Numbered from the stretch's first letter, positions 42,503 through 51,636 are shown. The stretch is 64,000 nt of DNA from Streptomyces longhuiensis (GCF_020616555.1 NZ_CP085173.1:434001-498000), one strand, 5' to 3'. Notes: generated by a model not told the origin, from the sequence alone. Numbers and translations: made by a program.

Positions 42503-43807
42503 ATGAAGCGAACGTTCACGTTAATCACCGCACTGGTCGTCACCGCGCTGTCGCTGACATCCGCGGAGGCCGCGGTCAAGAAGGCCAAGGACCCGCTCAG
42601 TTGCGAGTCTCGGACGTTCACCTCCACCCCGGGACCGCGCTTCAACGACCCGGAGGACCCCGCCGCCCAGATGAAGATCATGGGCTCGATCATCGAGTCG
42701 ATCAACAGCGCCAGCTGCGGGCAGACCATTCGCGTCTCGATGTACTCGATGAGCAACGCACAGCCGGGCCCGGACTTCGCCAACGCCCTGATCGCCGCGC
42801 ACCAGCGCGGCGTCATCGTCAAGGCGCTGATGGACGCCCACAGCGACAATGCGATCTGGCAGTCGATGGTCACCGAGTTGGGCAACGACCCGCGAGCCTC
42901 CAGCTTCGCCGCGCTGTGCCCGGGCGGCTGCCTGACCCACTACGCCGGCTCCTCCCTGCACGCGAAGTACTACATGCTCAGCGGCGGGAGCGATGCGAAC
43001 AGGACGGTGACCGTCAGCAGCGCCAACCCCACCGCCGCCCAGGCCAGCACGGCGTGGAACAGCAGCGCCACCGTCAAGGGCAACGTCGCGCTGTACAACT
43101 CCTACGTCAGCTACTTCACCGCGATGTCCAAGGGGGCGCTCAATGGCCCGGGCCCGCTGGCGCCCGACTACTACAGCTCCACCAGCGGCACGGCCGCCAG
43201 GACGCTGTCCCCGCCCTCCTATCAGTGGCCCAAGGCACGCGACAAGAGCGATACCTGGGTCGACTTCCTGAACAACATCAAGGCGCCGGCCACGATCAAC
43301 ATCGCCATGTTCCAGTGGACCTCTCACGGGGAGCCGGGCGACAAGAACTATCTGGAGCTGCCGAAGAAGCTGGTGAGCCTGGCACAAACCGGCGTCAAGA
43401 TCCACATTCTTTTCACCGCCGGTCAGGTCGACAACAGCGTGCAGAGCTACCTGAAGAACCGGCCGAACATCGACGTGCACGACACCAGCCACGGCACCGA
43501 CGCGAACGGCAACGCTCTGCACTACACGCACGACAAGTACATGATGATCAGCGGCAGTTACGCGGGCGTGGCCAACTCCAGACTCGTGTTCGTCGGTTCC
43601 TCGAACTGGACGAGCAATGGCATCTGGCACAACGACGAGACGGACCTGAAGCTGGTCGGCCAGTCCAGCTACGACACGTTCATGACGGACTGGCAGAACC
43701 AGTACGACCGCTGCTGCGGGACCGCGGCGCGGCAGTTGGGCGCCGAGCAGCGCGCCGAGAACACGGCACGGGAGATCCCGATCGATCCGAAGCAGATCCA
43801 GGAATAG
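42503..43807 (+). CDS. Secreted phospholipase D-like protein
   Basis: A 434-residue exported protein. ATG 42503 begins a signal peptide (MKRTFTLITALVVTALSLTS, cleavage near AEA); the longer upstream frame is non-coding. Two HKD-type half-sites are visible: SSLHAKYYMLSGG with His153 and Lys155, and YTHDKYMMISG with His343 and Lys345, each followed by a strand ending in S-x-N (SSANPT, GSSNWT). This is the phospholipase D superfamily, which cleaves or transfers phosphodiesters. The classical Asp of HxK(x)4D is not obvious in either half, so substrate and activity are uncertain. The gene sits between inverted IS ends. Confidence 0.82.
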   Translation: MKRTFTLITALVVTALSLTSAEAAVKKAKDPLSCESRTFTSTPGPRFNDPEDPAAQMKIMGSIIESINSASCGQTIRVSMYSMSNAQPGPDFANALIAAHQRGVIVKALMDAHSDNAIWQSMVTELGNDPRASSFAALCPGGCLTHYAGSSLHAKYYMLSGGSDANRTVTVSSANPTAAQASTAWNSSATVKGNVALYNSYVSYFTAMSKGALNGPGPLAPDYYSSTSGTAARTLSPPSYQWPKARDKSDTWVDFLNNIKAPATINIAMFQWTSHGEPGDKNYLELPKKLVSLAQTGVKIHILFTAGQVDNSVQSYLKNRPNIDVHDTSHGTDANGNALHYTHDKYMMISGSYAGVANSRLVFVGSSNWTSNGIWHNDETDLKLVGQSSYDTFMTDWQNQYDRCCGTAARQLGAEQRAENTAREIPIDPKQIQE

Positions 43808-43834
43808 GCATTCCTGGACCGAACAGTGACGTCC

Positions 43835-43900
43835 CCCATCAGATGTCGTGGTGGGCACGTTGGCTGGCTGTACAACGCGAAGAAGCTCCTGGTAGACGGG
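43835..43900 (+). repeat. IS-end-like repeat, right copy
   Basis: Begins CCCATCAGATGTCGTGGTGG and ends CTCCTGGTAGACGGG, about 40 bases upstream of a broken DDE_Tnp_4-type transposase. It is therefore probably the 5' end of that element. Confidence 0.65.
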
Positions 43901-43938
43901 TACTCGACCAAGATCACCTGTGTCCGCCAGGAGCTTCG

Positions 43939-44316
43939 GTGCTCCACCATCCGTCATCCATCTGTCTGTCCCGCCGGACCCTGTGATCCCTGACCGGGCA
44001 ACTCCGTGCCCGGCGTCGCGAGATCGGAACTGCCGGCGGCGCCTTCCCGTTGGCCGCCAAGCCCTGCTCGCTCCGGCCAACCTCAGGTGCGGGGACATGA
44101 ACGCCGAGCTCGCCGCGGGGTTCCGCATCGGGATCGCGACCGTGTACCGCTCCCTACGCGAGGCCGTCGACGCCCTGGCCGACCTCGCACCGCCCCTGCC
44201 CGAGGCGATGAAGTCCCTCCGGACCGAGGCGTATCTGATCGTGGACGCCACGCTGCTGCCGATCCAACGGATCGCCGCCGACACCCCGTACGCGTGCGCG
44301 GCGTTGAAAGTGCTAA
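43939..44316 (+). pseudogene. IS5-like (DDE_Tnp_4/HARBI1-type) transposase N-terminal remnant
   Basis: GTG 43939 begins VLHHPSSICLSRRTL, followed by a TGA and SLTGQLRARRREIGT. After a one-base shift the sequence continues RRLPVGRQALLAPANLRCGD, then NAELAAGFRIGIATVYRSLR, a helix-turn-helix. It then runs EAMKSLRTEAYLIVDATLLP and IQRIAADTPY, the start of the DDE domain. The rest is missing. A C-terminal piece of the same family lies at 60.6 kb. Confidence 0.75.
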
Positions 44317-44356
44317 GAACGCGGCGTTCACGGTGCGCACGGGGCGTGACGGAGAA

Positions 44357-44383
44357 GCCCCGCCGGCGGTGCTCCGGCGGGGC
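44357..44383. terminator. Strong hairpin after the MFS transporter operon
   Basis: GCCCCGCCGG (44357-44366) pairs perfectly with CCGGCGGGGC (44374-44383) around a seven-base loop. It lies downstream of the minus-strand transporter gene ending at 44508. Confidence 0.75.
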
Positions 44384-44507
44384 ATTCTCAGTCGGTAGGC
44401 GGCAACGCCTCAACGGCGGTCGCAGAGCACGAGGTCGTACCGGTCCTTCCCCGTCGGACAACAGGGATCGGCAGCGCCCTCTCAGGCTTTCCCGCCACCC
44501 GTGTCGG

Positions 44508-47072
44508 TCAGTGCCCCAGATTCACGTCCGCGTCTTCCTCGCCCTCGCCGCTCACCAGCAGCGCCACGGCCTGGGGCGCGTACCCGCTGGCGATCACGGT
44601 GTAGTCGCCGGTGTCCAGGTCGTCGAACGCGTAGGCGCCCTGCGCGTCGGTGACCGTCGTGGCGACCGTGTTGCCCGCCGCGTCGAGGAGCGTGACCTGG
44701 GCGTCGTCGACCGGGTAGCCCGCGCGGTTGCGCACCGTGCCGTGGACGTGGGCGCCAGGGTCGAGGCGGATCTCGTAGCGGTTGGCTGCGCCGCCCGCCA
44801 CCTCGGCCGGCAGGGCCGCCGGGCGGTGTCCGGGGGCGCTGACCACGAGGGTGTAGCCGCCGGGGACCAGGTCGGCGAAGCCGAACTCGCCGGTCTGGTC
44901 GGCCGCTGCGGAGGCGACGACCTCGCCGCGCACGTCGGTCGCGATGACCAGGGCGCCGGGCAGCGGCAGGTCGCCGGGGGTCGCCAGGACCGTGCCGGTC
45001 AGGCCGGCCGCGCCGGAGAGCACCAGGTCGAAGTCGACCGGACCGTCGGCCACCGTGATCGTGGTGGCCTGCGGCTGCCGGGCGCCGCCGGAGGCGATCA
45101 GGACGTACGTTCCCTCGGCGGGCGCGGCGACCGCGTAACGGCCGTCCGCCTGCGTCGTCGTACGGCCGACCTGGCTGCCGCGCAGGTCGATCAGCGTGAC
45201 CATGGCGCCCGCCACAGGCGATCCCGCGATGTCGCGGATGTGGCCGCGGACACCCGAGCCAGGTTCGTCCATGAGGGCGGTGGCGAGCGAGGCGACCGGG
45301 GCCGCCTCCACCGCTTCCGCCGTGTCCGCCATCTCCGTCACGGTCTTCTCGGCGGCGGCATCCGAAGCGGTGCCGTTCTCCTCCGCCGCCCGCGCCTCCA
45401 GGCCGGACATCTTGCGCAGCGGGACCTCCTTGGTCCACAGGACCATGAGGAACGCGATCGCGATCACGCCCGCCGCGATCAGGAACACCACATGCATGGA
45501 GTCGGCGAAGCCCTGCTTGAAGGGCTCCGACAGGCGCGGGTCCAGGTGCTGGATGAACGACGAGTCGCTCAGTACGTCGGAGCCGCCGCCGGCGCCGGGG
45601 TGCTGCAGCATGTCGAGGACCGGCTTGTTGGCGGGGTCGGACAGGACCGCCGGGTCGTGCAGCGCGGCCTGGAACTGGGGTGTCCCGGCGGCCGACTTGA
45701 ACGCCGAAGAGATCTTGTCGCCGACATTCGAGAACAGCACCGACAGGAAGATGGCCGTACCGGCGGTGGCGCCCATCTGGCGGAAGAACGTGGACGACGC
45801 GGTCGCCACTCCCATGTCCTGCGGCGGCACGGCGTTCTGCACGGCGAGCACCAAGGTCTGCATGCAGCCGCCGAGGCCGAGGCCGAAGACGAGCATGTAG
45901 ATCATGCTCTCCCACAGCGGGGTGTCCCACTGGACCTTGAAGTGGAAGAGCAGCAGCGCCGTGACCATGAGGACGGTGCCGATGGTCGGGAAGATCTTGT
46001 AGCGGCCGGTCTTCGCGGTGATCTGGCCGGAGACGACGGACGCGATGATCATGCCGAGCATCAGTGGCAGCATCTCGAGACCGGACTTGGTGGGGCTCGC
46101 GCCCTTCACGATCTGCAGGTACTGCGGGATCATCAGCATCCCGCCGAACATGCCCGCACCGATCAGGACGGACAGCAGGCTGGTCTTGCTGAAGATCGCA
46201 TTGCGGAACAGGCGCATCGGGATCAGCGCGTCGTCGCCCATCCGGCGCTCGACGAGGATCCAGGAGATGATGCCGACGATGCCGATGCCGTAGCAGGAAA
46301 GGGACTTGGACGAGTCCCAGCCCCACTCGCGGCCCTGCTCGGCCACCAGGAGCAGCGGCACGACGCCGAGCGCGATGGTGAACGCGCCCCACCAGTCGAT
46401 TCGCCGGTCGCGGCGGGTGTGCGGGATGTTGAGGACCTTGGCGACGACGAACAGCGCGATGATGCCGATCGGCACGTTCACCAGGAACACCCAGCGCCAG
46501 CCGACGACACCCAGGATGCTGTCCTGCCCGGCGAGGAAGCCGCCGATGAGCGGCCCAGCGACGCTGGAGGTGGCGAAGGTGGCGAGCATGTAGCCCTGGT
46601 AACGGGCTCGTTCGCGGGGCGGCACGATGTCGCCGATGATCGCGAGGGCGAGGGACATCAGGCCGCCGGCGCCGATGCCCTGCAGGGCGCGGAACGCGGC
46701 GAGTTCGGTCATCGACGTCGAGAACGTGCACGCCGCCGAGCCGAGGATGAAGATGCTGATCGCGCCCAGGAAGTAGGGCTTGCGGCCGTGTAGATCGGAC
46801 AGTTTGCCGTAGAGCGGCGTCGCGATCGTCGAGGTGATCAGGTACGCCGTCGTCGCCCACGCCTGCTGGCTCAGGCCGTGCAGATCGTCCGCGATGGTGC
46901 GGATCGAGGTGGAGACGATGGTCTGGTCGAGCGCGGCCAGGAACATGCCCAGCATCAGGCCGCTCAGGATGGTCAGGATCTGGCGGTGGCTCAGGCCACC
47001 GCCGGAGGAGGCGGGCGTCGCCTCCGTGTGCTTAGCGGTGTCTCGGCGCGGTGCCGACACGGCCTCACTCAT
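44508..47072 (-). CDS. DHA2-type MFS drug exporter with three C-terminal beta-sandwich repeats
   Basis: An 854-residue membrane protein. Residues 28-560 form a 14-helix DHA2/EmrB-type antiporter: LSGLMLGMFLAALDQTIVST, AYLITSTIATPLYGKLSDLH with GRKP (motif A), RALQGIGAGGLMSLALAIIG and the motif C-like SVAGPLIGGFL. An acidic linker follows. The last 240 residues form three repeats of about 75 residues typical of carboxypeptidase-regulatory/CnaB-like domains (GVRGHIRDIAGSPVAGAMVT, GLTGTVLATPGDLPLPGALV, VHGTVRNRAGYPVDDAQVTL). Each ends in YTLV/YTVI-ASG. This tail is not part of ordinary MFS pumps. The start overlaps the marR stop by eight bases: one operon. Confidence 0.9.
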   Translation of the reverse strand: MSEAVSAPRRDTAKHTEATPASSGGGLSHRQILTILSGLMLGMFLAALDQTIVSTSIRTIADDLHGLSQQAWATTAYLITSTIATPLYGKLSDLHGRKPYFLGAISIFILGSAACTFSTSMTELAAFRALQGIGAGGLMSLALAIIGDIVPPRERARYQGYMLATFATSSVAGPLIGGFLAGQDSILGVVGWRWVFLVNVPIGIIALFVVAKVLNIPHTRRDRRIDWWGAFTIALGVVPLLLVAEQGREWGWDSSKSLSCYGIGIVGIISWILVERRMGDDALIPMRLFRNAIFSKTSLLSVLIGAGMFGGMLMIPQYLQIVKGASPTKSGLEMLPLMLGMIIASVVSGQITAKTGRYKIFPTIGTVLMVTALLLFHFKVQWDTPLWESMIYMLVFGLGLGGCMQTLVLAVQNAVPPQDMGVATASSTFFRQMGATAGTAIFLSVLFSNVGDKISSAFKSAAGTPQFQAALHDPAVLSDPANKPVLDMLQHPGAGGGSDVLSDSSFIQHLDPRLSEPFKQGFADSMHVVFLIAAGVIAIAFLMVLWTKEVPLRKMSGLEARAAEENGTASDAAAEKTVTEMADTAEAVEAAPVASLATALMDEPGSGVRGHIRDIAGSPVAGAMVTLIDLRGSQVGRTTTQADGRYAVAAPAEGTYVLIASGGARQPQATTITVADGPVDFDLVLSGAAGLTGTVLATPGDLPLPGALVIATDVRGEVVASAAADQTGEFGFADLVPGGYTLVVSAPGHRPAALPAEVAGGAANRYEIRLDPGAHVHGTVRNRAGYPVDDAQVTLLDAAGNTVATTVTDAQGAYAFDDLDTGDYTVIASGYAPQAVALLVSGEGEEDADVNLGH

Positions 47073-47628
47073 GCTTGCTTGCTCCCTGCTGCGCCGCGGC
47101 TTCGGGCTGAGTCCCGTCGCCGTGGCGTTTCTGTTGATGCGCTACCAGGTCGTCGTTGAGGCGTGTCATCAGCCGGATCAGCTGATACCGGTCCTCGGGG
47201 GGCCAGGGGCCGAGGAGCTCCGCCAGCTGCGCGTCGCGCTGCTGGCGGTACTTCTCGTACACCGCCCTGCCGGACTCGGTCGCGTGCAGCAGCGTGCCGC
47301 GCCGGTCCTCCGGGTCGGGCCGCCGCTCGATCAGGCCGCGCTCCACCATGGAGCGGACCTGACGGCTGACCGTCGACAGGTCGAGGAAGGTCTCGGCGGC
47401 CAGATCGGTGGCCCGCTGCTCCCCGTCCCGTACGAGCCGGGCCAGCAGGACGCGCTCACCGGCGCCCTGCTCCAGCTTGGTCTGGTGCCTGCGTGCCGCG
47501 ACCAGCCGGGTGAAGCGCACGATCTGGTTCCCCAGTCCTGCCCCGGCATCCTCGGCGCTCGCGACCCCGGTGTCCCCGGTTGTCGTGTGCTCCCCCGCTG
47601 CGCGGTCATGGACCGTCCCCTTGCCCAT
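47065..47628 (-). CDS. MarR-family regulator of the adjacent MFS pump
   Basis: A 187-residue regulator. The winged helix contains GERVLLARLVRDGEQRATDL, AAETFLDLSTVSRQVRSMVE and the wing RGLIERRPDPEDRRGTLLHA. C-terminal helices QRDAQLAELLGPWPPEDRYQ serve dimerisation. It is first in the operon and overlaps the pump gene by eight bases. Nested inverted repeats just upstream (47645-47681) are the likely operator. Repression of the pump until a ligand binds is inferred. The start is ATG 47628. Confidence 0.88.
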   Translation of the reverse strand: MGKGTVHDRAAGEHTTTGDTGVASAEDAGAGLGNQIVRFTRLVAARRHQTKLEQGAGERVLLARLVRDGEQRATDLAAETFLDLSTVSRQVRSMVERGLIERRPDPEDRRGTLLHATESGRAVYEKYRQQRDAQLAELLGPWPPEDRYQLIRLMTRLNDDLVAHQQKRHGDGTQPEAAAQQGASKHE

Positions 47629-47644
47629 TGCCCGCCCCCTCTTC

Positions 47645-47681
47645 CACTCAGATTTTATTGCTTGTAGCTACCAAGTGAGTG
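47645..47681. promoter_or_regulatory. Nested inverted repeats, probable MarR operator
   Basis: CACTCA (47645-47650) and TGAGTG (47676-47681) enclose CTTG-TAGCTAC-CAAG (47661-47675). The stretch is AT-rich for this genome and lies 17 bases upstream of marR, covering its promoter. Confidence 0.6.
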
Positions 47682-48156
47682 TAGAGGGCCCGGAACGGTG
47701 CTCGGTACAGGGCCTCGGAGCACGACCCGGCGCATGCGGCAGCCTGATGCGCCGGTCGCCAAGGGTGGCCAGCTCACCCTCGACGAGGCCGCCGACCTCC
47801 TGGCTGGTGGCAGACATACAGCGAGCATCGACGTGCGACGGACGCCCCCGTGCTCCACACTGACGAAATCGGCCCGTAGCTGGCCGATGGCTTCGCCGCC
47901 GTCACCTTCGGCGACCCGACGGTTGGGAAGCTCGGGTGCACCTCCTCCTCGTTCCGGAGCGCACACACGACGGGCCGGATCCGTCCGTGCCACGTCTCCA
48001 AAGGCGACACCGGACCCCGATCTGTAGCGGCTGAGAACCTGCGCTTGTACCCGCGAGGAAGACGGTCGTGGCGCCCGGTCCAGCTGAGAGGCGCACCCGG
48101 CCATGACCGCGCTCCAGAGGACGGCACCCTCGACACGCCCCTACAGGACGGTTCTC
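47682..48156. other. Intergenic stretch, nothing recognised
   Basis: No frame here shows family resemblance. The end carries AGGACGG, a weak ribosome site for the Tat-exported hydrolase. Confidence 0.45.
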
Positions 48157-49215
48157 ATGATCAACAGGCGGGCCTTCGGCAAGACCATCGGAGCAGGAGC
48201 CATCGGGACAGCTGCTGTGACGCCGGCAGGCCGGCTCGACTCCTCACCCGCATCCGCCTCGACGGCCACTCCTCGCGGAGGGAGTGCGACGCCGGACGGC
48301 CCAGCGGACGGGCTTGCCTCGTTCACGTCGTTGAAGCATGTCAGGGCCGGCGAGTTGAGCATCGGGTATGCGGAGGCCGGCCCGGCCCATGGCCCGGTGG
48401 TCATCCTGCTGCACGGGTGGCCGTACGACATCCACAGCTATGTCGACGTCGCACCGCTGCTGGCCGCCAAGGGCTACCGCGTCATCGTCCCCTACCTGCG
48501 TGGCTACGGCACCACGACGTTCCTGTCGCAGAGCACCTTCCGCAACGGCCAGCAAGCGGTGGTCGCGCTGGACATCATCGCTCTGATGGACGCACTGCGG
48601 ATCGAGAAGGCGCTGCTCGGCGGGTTCGACTGGGGCGCGCGGACGGCAGACATCATCGCGGCACTGTGGCCGCAGCGGTGCAAAGCCCTGATCTCGGTGA
48701 CCGGCTACCTCATCACCAACCGGGAGAAGAACAAGCAGCCGCTGCCCCCGGCTGCCGAGTGGGCGTGGTGGTACCAGTACTACTTCGCCACGGAGCGGGG
48801 GGAGTTGGGCTTGGCTGAGCACCGCCACGACTTCGCGGAACTGATCTGGCGCAACGTCTCCCCGACCTGGCACTTCGACGATGCCACCTTCAACCGCACC
48901 GCTACGGCCTTCAACAATCCGGACTACGTCAGCATCGTGATCCACAACTACCGTTGGCGGCTGGGCCTCGCGGCGGGCAACCCACGCCTCGACGGCATCG
49001 AGGCCAAGCTCGCCACCGGCCCGGCCATCGACGTGCCCACGATCACCGTCGACGGCGCGTCGGACCCATTCACCCCGGCGGGCGACGGGGCCGCCTACCG
49101 TGCCAAATTCACCGGTCCGTACAACCACCGCACCCTCAAGCACATCGGGCACAACGTGCCGCAAGAGGCACCGGAAGCATTCGCCCAGGCAGTCCTGGAC
49201 GCCGACCGCCTCTGA
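48157..49215 (+). CDS. Tat-exported alpha/beta hydrolase
   Basis: A 352-residue enzyme. ATG 48157 begins MINRRAFGKTIGAGAIGTAA, a twin-arginine signal (RRAFGK), so it is folded before export. The catalytic domain has VVILLHGWPYDIHSY (81-95), VPYLRGYGTT, the nucleophile elbow GGFDWGAR with Asp158, and catalytic His332 in KHIGHNVPQEAP. An Asp nucleophile again points to epoxide hydrolase or dehalogenase-like chemistry. An ATG 54 bases upstream lacks a ribosome site and would hide the Tat motif. Convergent with fruA across a strong terminator. Confidence 0.85.
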   Translation: MINRRAFGKTIGAGAIGTAAVTPAGRLDSSPASASTATPRGGSATPDGPADGLASFTSLKHVRAGELSIGYAEAGPAHGPVVILLHGWPYDIHSYVDVAPLLAAKGYRVIVPYLRGYGTTTFLSQSTFRNGQQAVVALDIIALMDALRIEKALLGGFDWGARTADIIAALWPQRCKALISVTGYLITNREKNKQPLPPAAEWAWWYQYYFATERGELGLAEHRHDFAELIWRNVSPTWHFDDATFNRTATAFNNPDYVSIVIHNYRWRLGLAAGNPRLDGIEAKLATGPAIDVPTITVDGASDPFTPAGDGAAYRAKFTGPYNHRTLKHIGHNVPQEAPEAFAQAVLDADRL

Positions 49216-49345
49216 CGTCTGGAACTCCGGAGGCCGGCACCGATCTCTCTCGCTACCGACCCTTCCGACTGCCGCAGAGCAACCGGCGCCGGATCAGGCA
49301 ACGCCGCAGAAGCCGTCGGAGCCCGCGAGACGGGCCGGTCAGCAC

Positions 49346-49375
49346 CACGGTCCGGGACTATGGCCCCGGACCGTG
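49346..49375. terminator. Strong terminator between hydrolase and fruA
   Basis: CACGGTCCGGG (49346-49356) pairs perfectly with CCCGGACCGTG (49365-49375) around eight bases, between two convergent genes. It should serve the fru operon as well. Confidence 0.85.
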
Positions 49376-49459
49376 ACGCATCTTGCATGAGAGGACAGGT
49401 GCCAACCATCAGGTGACTACCGGTTTGTTCTGGTGTCAGGTGGCCACCGGAGTCCCTCG

Positions 49460-51484
49460 TCAGACGGCCACCGGTATCTTCGGCTCCTGCCCCTGCGCCG
49501 TCGCGTCGCCCGCCCCGTCCGCCCCGCCCTCGGGCGCGGACTTCCGCATCCCCTTCAGGATCACGACCAGGGCCGTCGACACACAGACACCGGCGGCGAT
49601 GGCGATGAGGTAGAGGAATGGGTTGCCGATCAGCGGGACCACGAAGATGCCGCCGTGCGGGGCGCGCAGCGTGCAGCCGAAGGCCATCGACAGGGCGCCG
49701 GTGACCGCGCCGCCCGCCATCGAGGCGGGGATGACGCGCAGCGGGTCCGCCGCGGCGAACGGGATCGCGCCCTCCGTGATGAACGAGGCGCCGAGCACCC
49801 AGGCCGCCTTGCCGTTCTCGCGCTCGGTCCTGGTGAAGAGCCGGCCGCGCACGGTCGTCGCGAGAGCCATGGCCAGCGGCGGGACCATGCCGGCGGCCAT
49901 CACCGCGGCCATGACCTTGAGCGAGCCTTCGGTGGGATTCGCGAGGCCGCCGACCGCGAATGCGTACGCGACCTTGTTCAGCGGGCCGCCCAGGTCGAAG
50001 CACATCATCAGGCCGAGGATGACTCCGAGGATGATCGCGTTGGCGCCGGACAGGGAGTTCAGCCAGTCCGTCAGGGCGCGCTGGAGGGAGGCGATGGGCT
50101 TGCCGATGACGAGGAACATCAGGAAGCCGACCACTGCGGAGGAGATCAGCGGGATGACGACCACCGGCATGATCCCGCGCAGCACGGGGGGCACGTTCAC
50201 CTTCTGGATCGCCATCACGACGCCGCCCGCGATGAGACCGGCGGCAAGGCCCCCGAGGAAGCCGGCGTTGATGGTGAGTGCGATCGAACCGCCGACGAAC
50301 CCCGGCACGAGCCCCGGCCGGTCGGCCATCCCGTACGCGATGAAGCCCGCGAGAACCGGGACGAGGAACGCGAAGGCGACGGAGCCGACCTGGAAGAGCA
50401 GCGCGGCCCAGCTGTCGGTCTGGGTCCATACGAAGTGCTCGGCGACGGACGGCGCCTTGTTGATGGTGTAGCCGCCGATCGCGAAGCCGAGGGCGATGAG
50501 GAGACCGCCGGCCGCGACGAACGGGACCATGTAACTGACGCCGCTCATCAGCCACTTGCGCAGCTTGGTGCCGTAGCCGTCGCCGGCGTCACCGGCACGG
50601 TCCACGGGGGTGGCGGACGCCGCGCCCGACGTCGTCTCGCCGCGGGCGGCCTTCTCGCGGACCTCGCCGATGAGTTCGGCGGGCCGGTTGATGCCGGCCT
50701 TCACGCCGACGTCGACGGTGGGCTTCCCGGCGAAGCGGTCCTTCTCCCGTACGGGCACGTCGTGGGCGAAGATCACGCCGTCCGCTCCCGCGATCACCTC
50801 CGGGGCGAGGCGGGTGAACCCGGCCGAGCCCTGAGTCTCGACCACCACTTCCACGTCGCCCGCGTCCCGGCCCGCGTTCTCGAGGGACTCGGCTGCCATG
50901 TAGGTGTGGGCGATGCCCGTTGGGCAGGAGGTAACGGCGACGATCTTGAACTTCGCGGCGGGGGCCACGGGAGCGGTCTCGGCCGTGGACTCCGGCTCAG
51001 TAGTGGGCTCGGGCAAGGACTCCGGCTCGGCAGTGGGCTCCGGTTCGTCCCCGCGGATCAGCGCCGCCGTGGCCCCTGCATCGGTCGCCGTGCGCAGCGC
51101 CGCCTTGAAGTCCTCGTCCATCAACTGCCGTGCCAGCGAGGACAGGATGGTGAGGTGGGCGTCGTCCGCACCGGCGGGCGCGGCGATGAGGAAGATCAGG
51201 TCGGCCGGGCCGTCCGGCGCCCCGAAGTCGATCCCCTCGGCGCTGCGGCCGAATGCCAGGGTCGGCTCGGTGACGTGCTCGCTGCGGCAGTGCGGGATGC
51301 CGATGCCGCCGTCGAGGCCGGTCGGCATCTGCGCCTCGCGGGCCGCGACGTCGGCCAGGAAGCCGTCCAGGTCGGTCACCCGGCCCTGGGCGACCATCCG
51401 TTCGGCGAGGGCGCGGGCCGCCGCCTCTTTGGTGTCGGTGGACAGGTCGAGATCGACCAGGTCCGCGGTGATCATCTCGCTCAT
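49460..51484 (-). CDS. fruA: Fructose PTS enzyme IIABC
   Basis: A 674-residue membrane transporter that phosphorylates fructose at C1 during uptake. Domain IIA (1-145) has the active His65 in GGIGIPHCRSEH. A Pro/Glu linker (about 148-172, repeated EPxP units) leads to IIB with the phospho-Cys187 in VAVTSCPTGIAHTYMAAESL. IIC from about 305 holds the membrane helices and the conserved substrate loops (GGPLNKVAYAFAVGG, APHGGIFVVPLI). The order A-B-C is usual in streptomycetes. ATG 51484 opens the gene; it overlaps a small ORF by four bases and lies downstream of fruK and fruR. Product: fructose 1-phosphate, the substrate of FruK. Confidence 0.93.
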   Translation of the reverse strand: MSEMITADLVDLDLSTDTKEAAARALAERMVAQGRVTDLDGFLADVAAREAQMPTGLDGGIGIPHCRSEHVTEPTLAFGRSAEGIDFGAPDGPADLIFLIAAPAGADDAHLTILSSLARQLMDEDFKAALRTATDAGATAALIRGDEPEPTAEPESLPEPTTEPESTAETAPVAPAAKFKIVAVTSCPTGIAHTYMAAESLENAGRDAGDVEVVVETQGSAGFTRLAPEVIAGADGVIFAHDVPVREKDRFAGKPTVDVGVKAGINRPAELIGEVREKAARGETTSGAASATPVDRAGDAGDGYGTKLRKWLMSGVSYMVPFVAAGGLLIALGFAIGGYTINKAPSVAEHFVWTQTDSWAALLFQVGSVAFAFLVPVLAGFIAYGMADRPGLVPGFVGGSIALTINAGFLGGLAAGLIAGGVVMAIQKVNVPPVLRGIMPVVVIPLISSAVVGFLMFLVIGKPIASLQRALTDWLNSLSGANAIILGVILGLMMCFDLGGPLNKVAYAFAVGGLANPTEGSLKVMAAVMAAGMVPPLAMALATTVRGRLFTRTERENGKAAWVLGASFITEGAIPFAAADPLRVIPASMAGGAVTGALSMAFGCTLRAPHGGIFVVPLIGNPFLYLIAIAAGVCVSTALVVILKGMRKSAPEGGADGAGDATAQGQEPKIPVAV

Positions 51485-51636
51485 CGCGGGCTCCTTCGCA
51501 CTCGTATCGCCTTGGCGGCGGGGGTGGGGACGGGGGTTTCGCCGCGGGGACGGCGGCTCCGGAGGGGAGCGTGGGGAGTGATCAGGTCAGAGACGACCGG
51601 ATGGGGCGTATTCAGGGGCGGGGCGCAGGCCGTCAT
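51481..51636 (-). CDS. 51-residue ORF bridging fruK and fruA
   Basis: ATG 51636 overlaps the fruK stop (ATGA) and the frame ends in TGA overlapping the fruA start (ATGA at 51484-51481). There is no stop in between. The product is basic and Pro/Arg-rich (MTACAPPLNTPHPVVSDLIT ... KAIRVRRSPR) with no recognised domain. It may be translated only to couple fruK and fruA, or the match of three frames may be chance in GC-rich DNA. Confidence 0.35.
   Translation of the reverse strand: MTACAPPLNTPHPVVSDLITPHAPLRSRRPRGETPVPTPAAKAIRVRRSPR

Noticed and set aside
43920..46793. Very long plus-strand open frame (957 codons) opposite the MFS gene
   Set aside because: It is the antisense shadow of a GC-rich coding region; it has no recognisable domains and begins inside a transposase relic.
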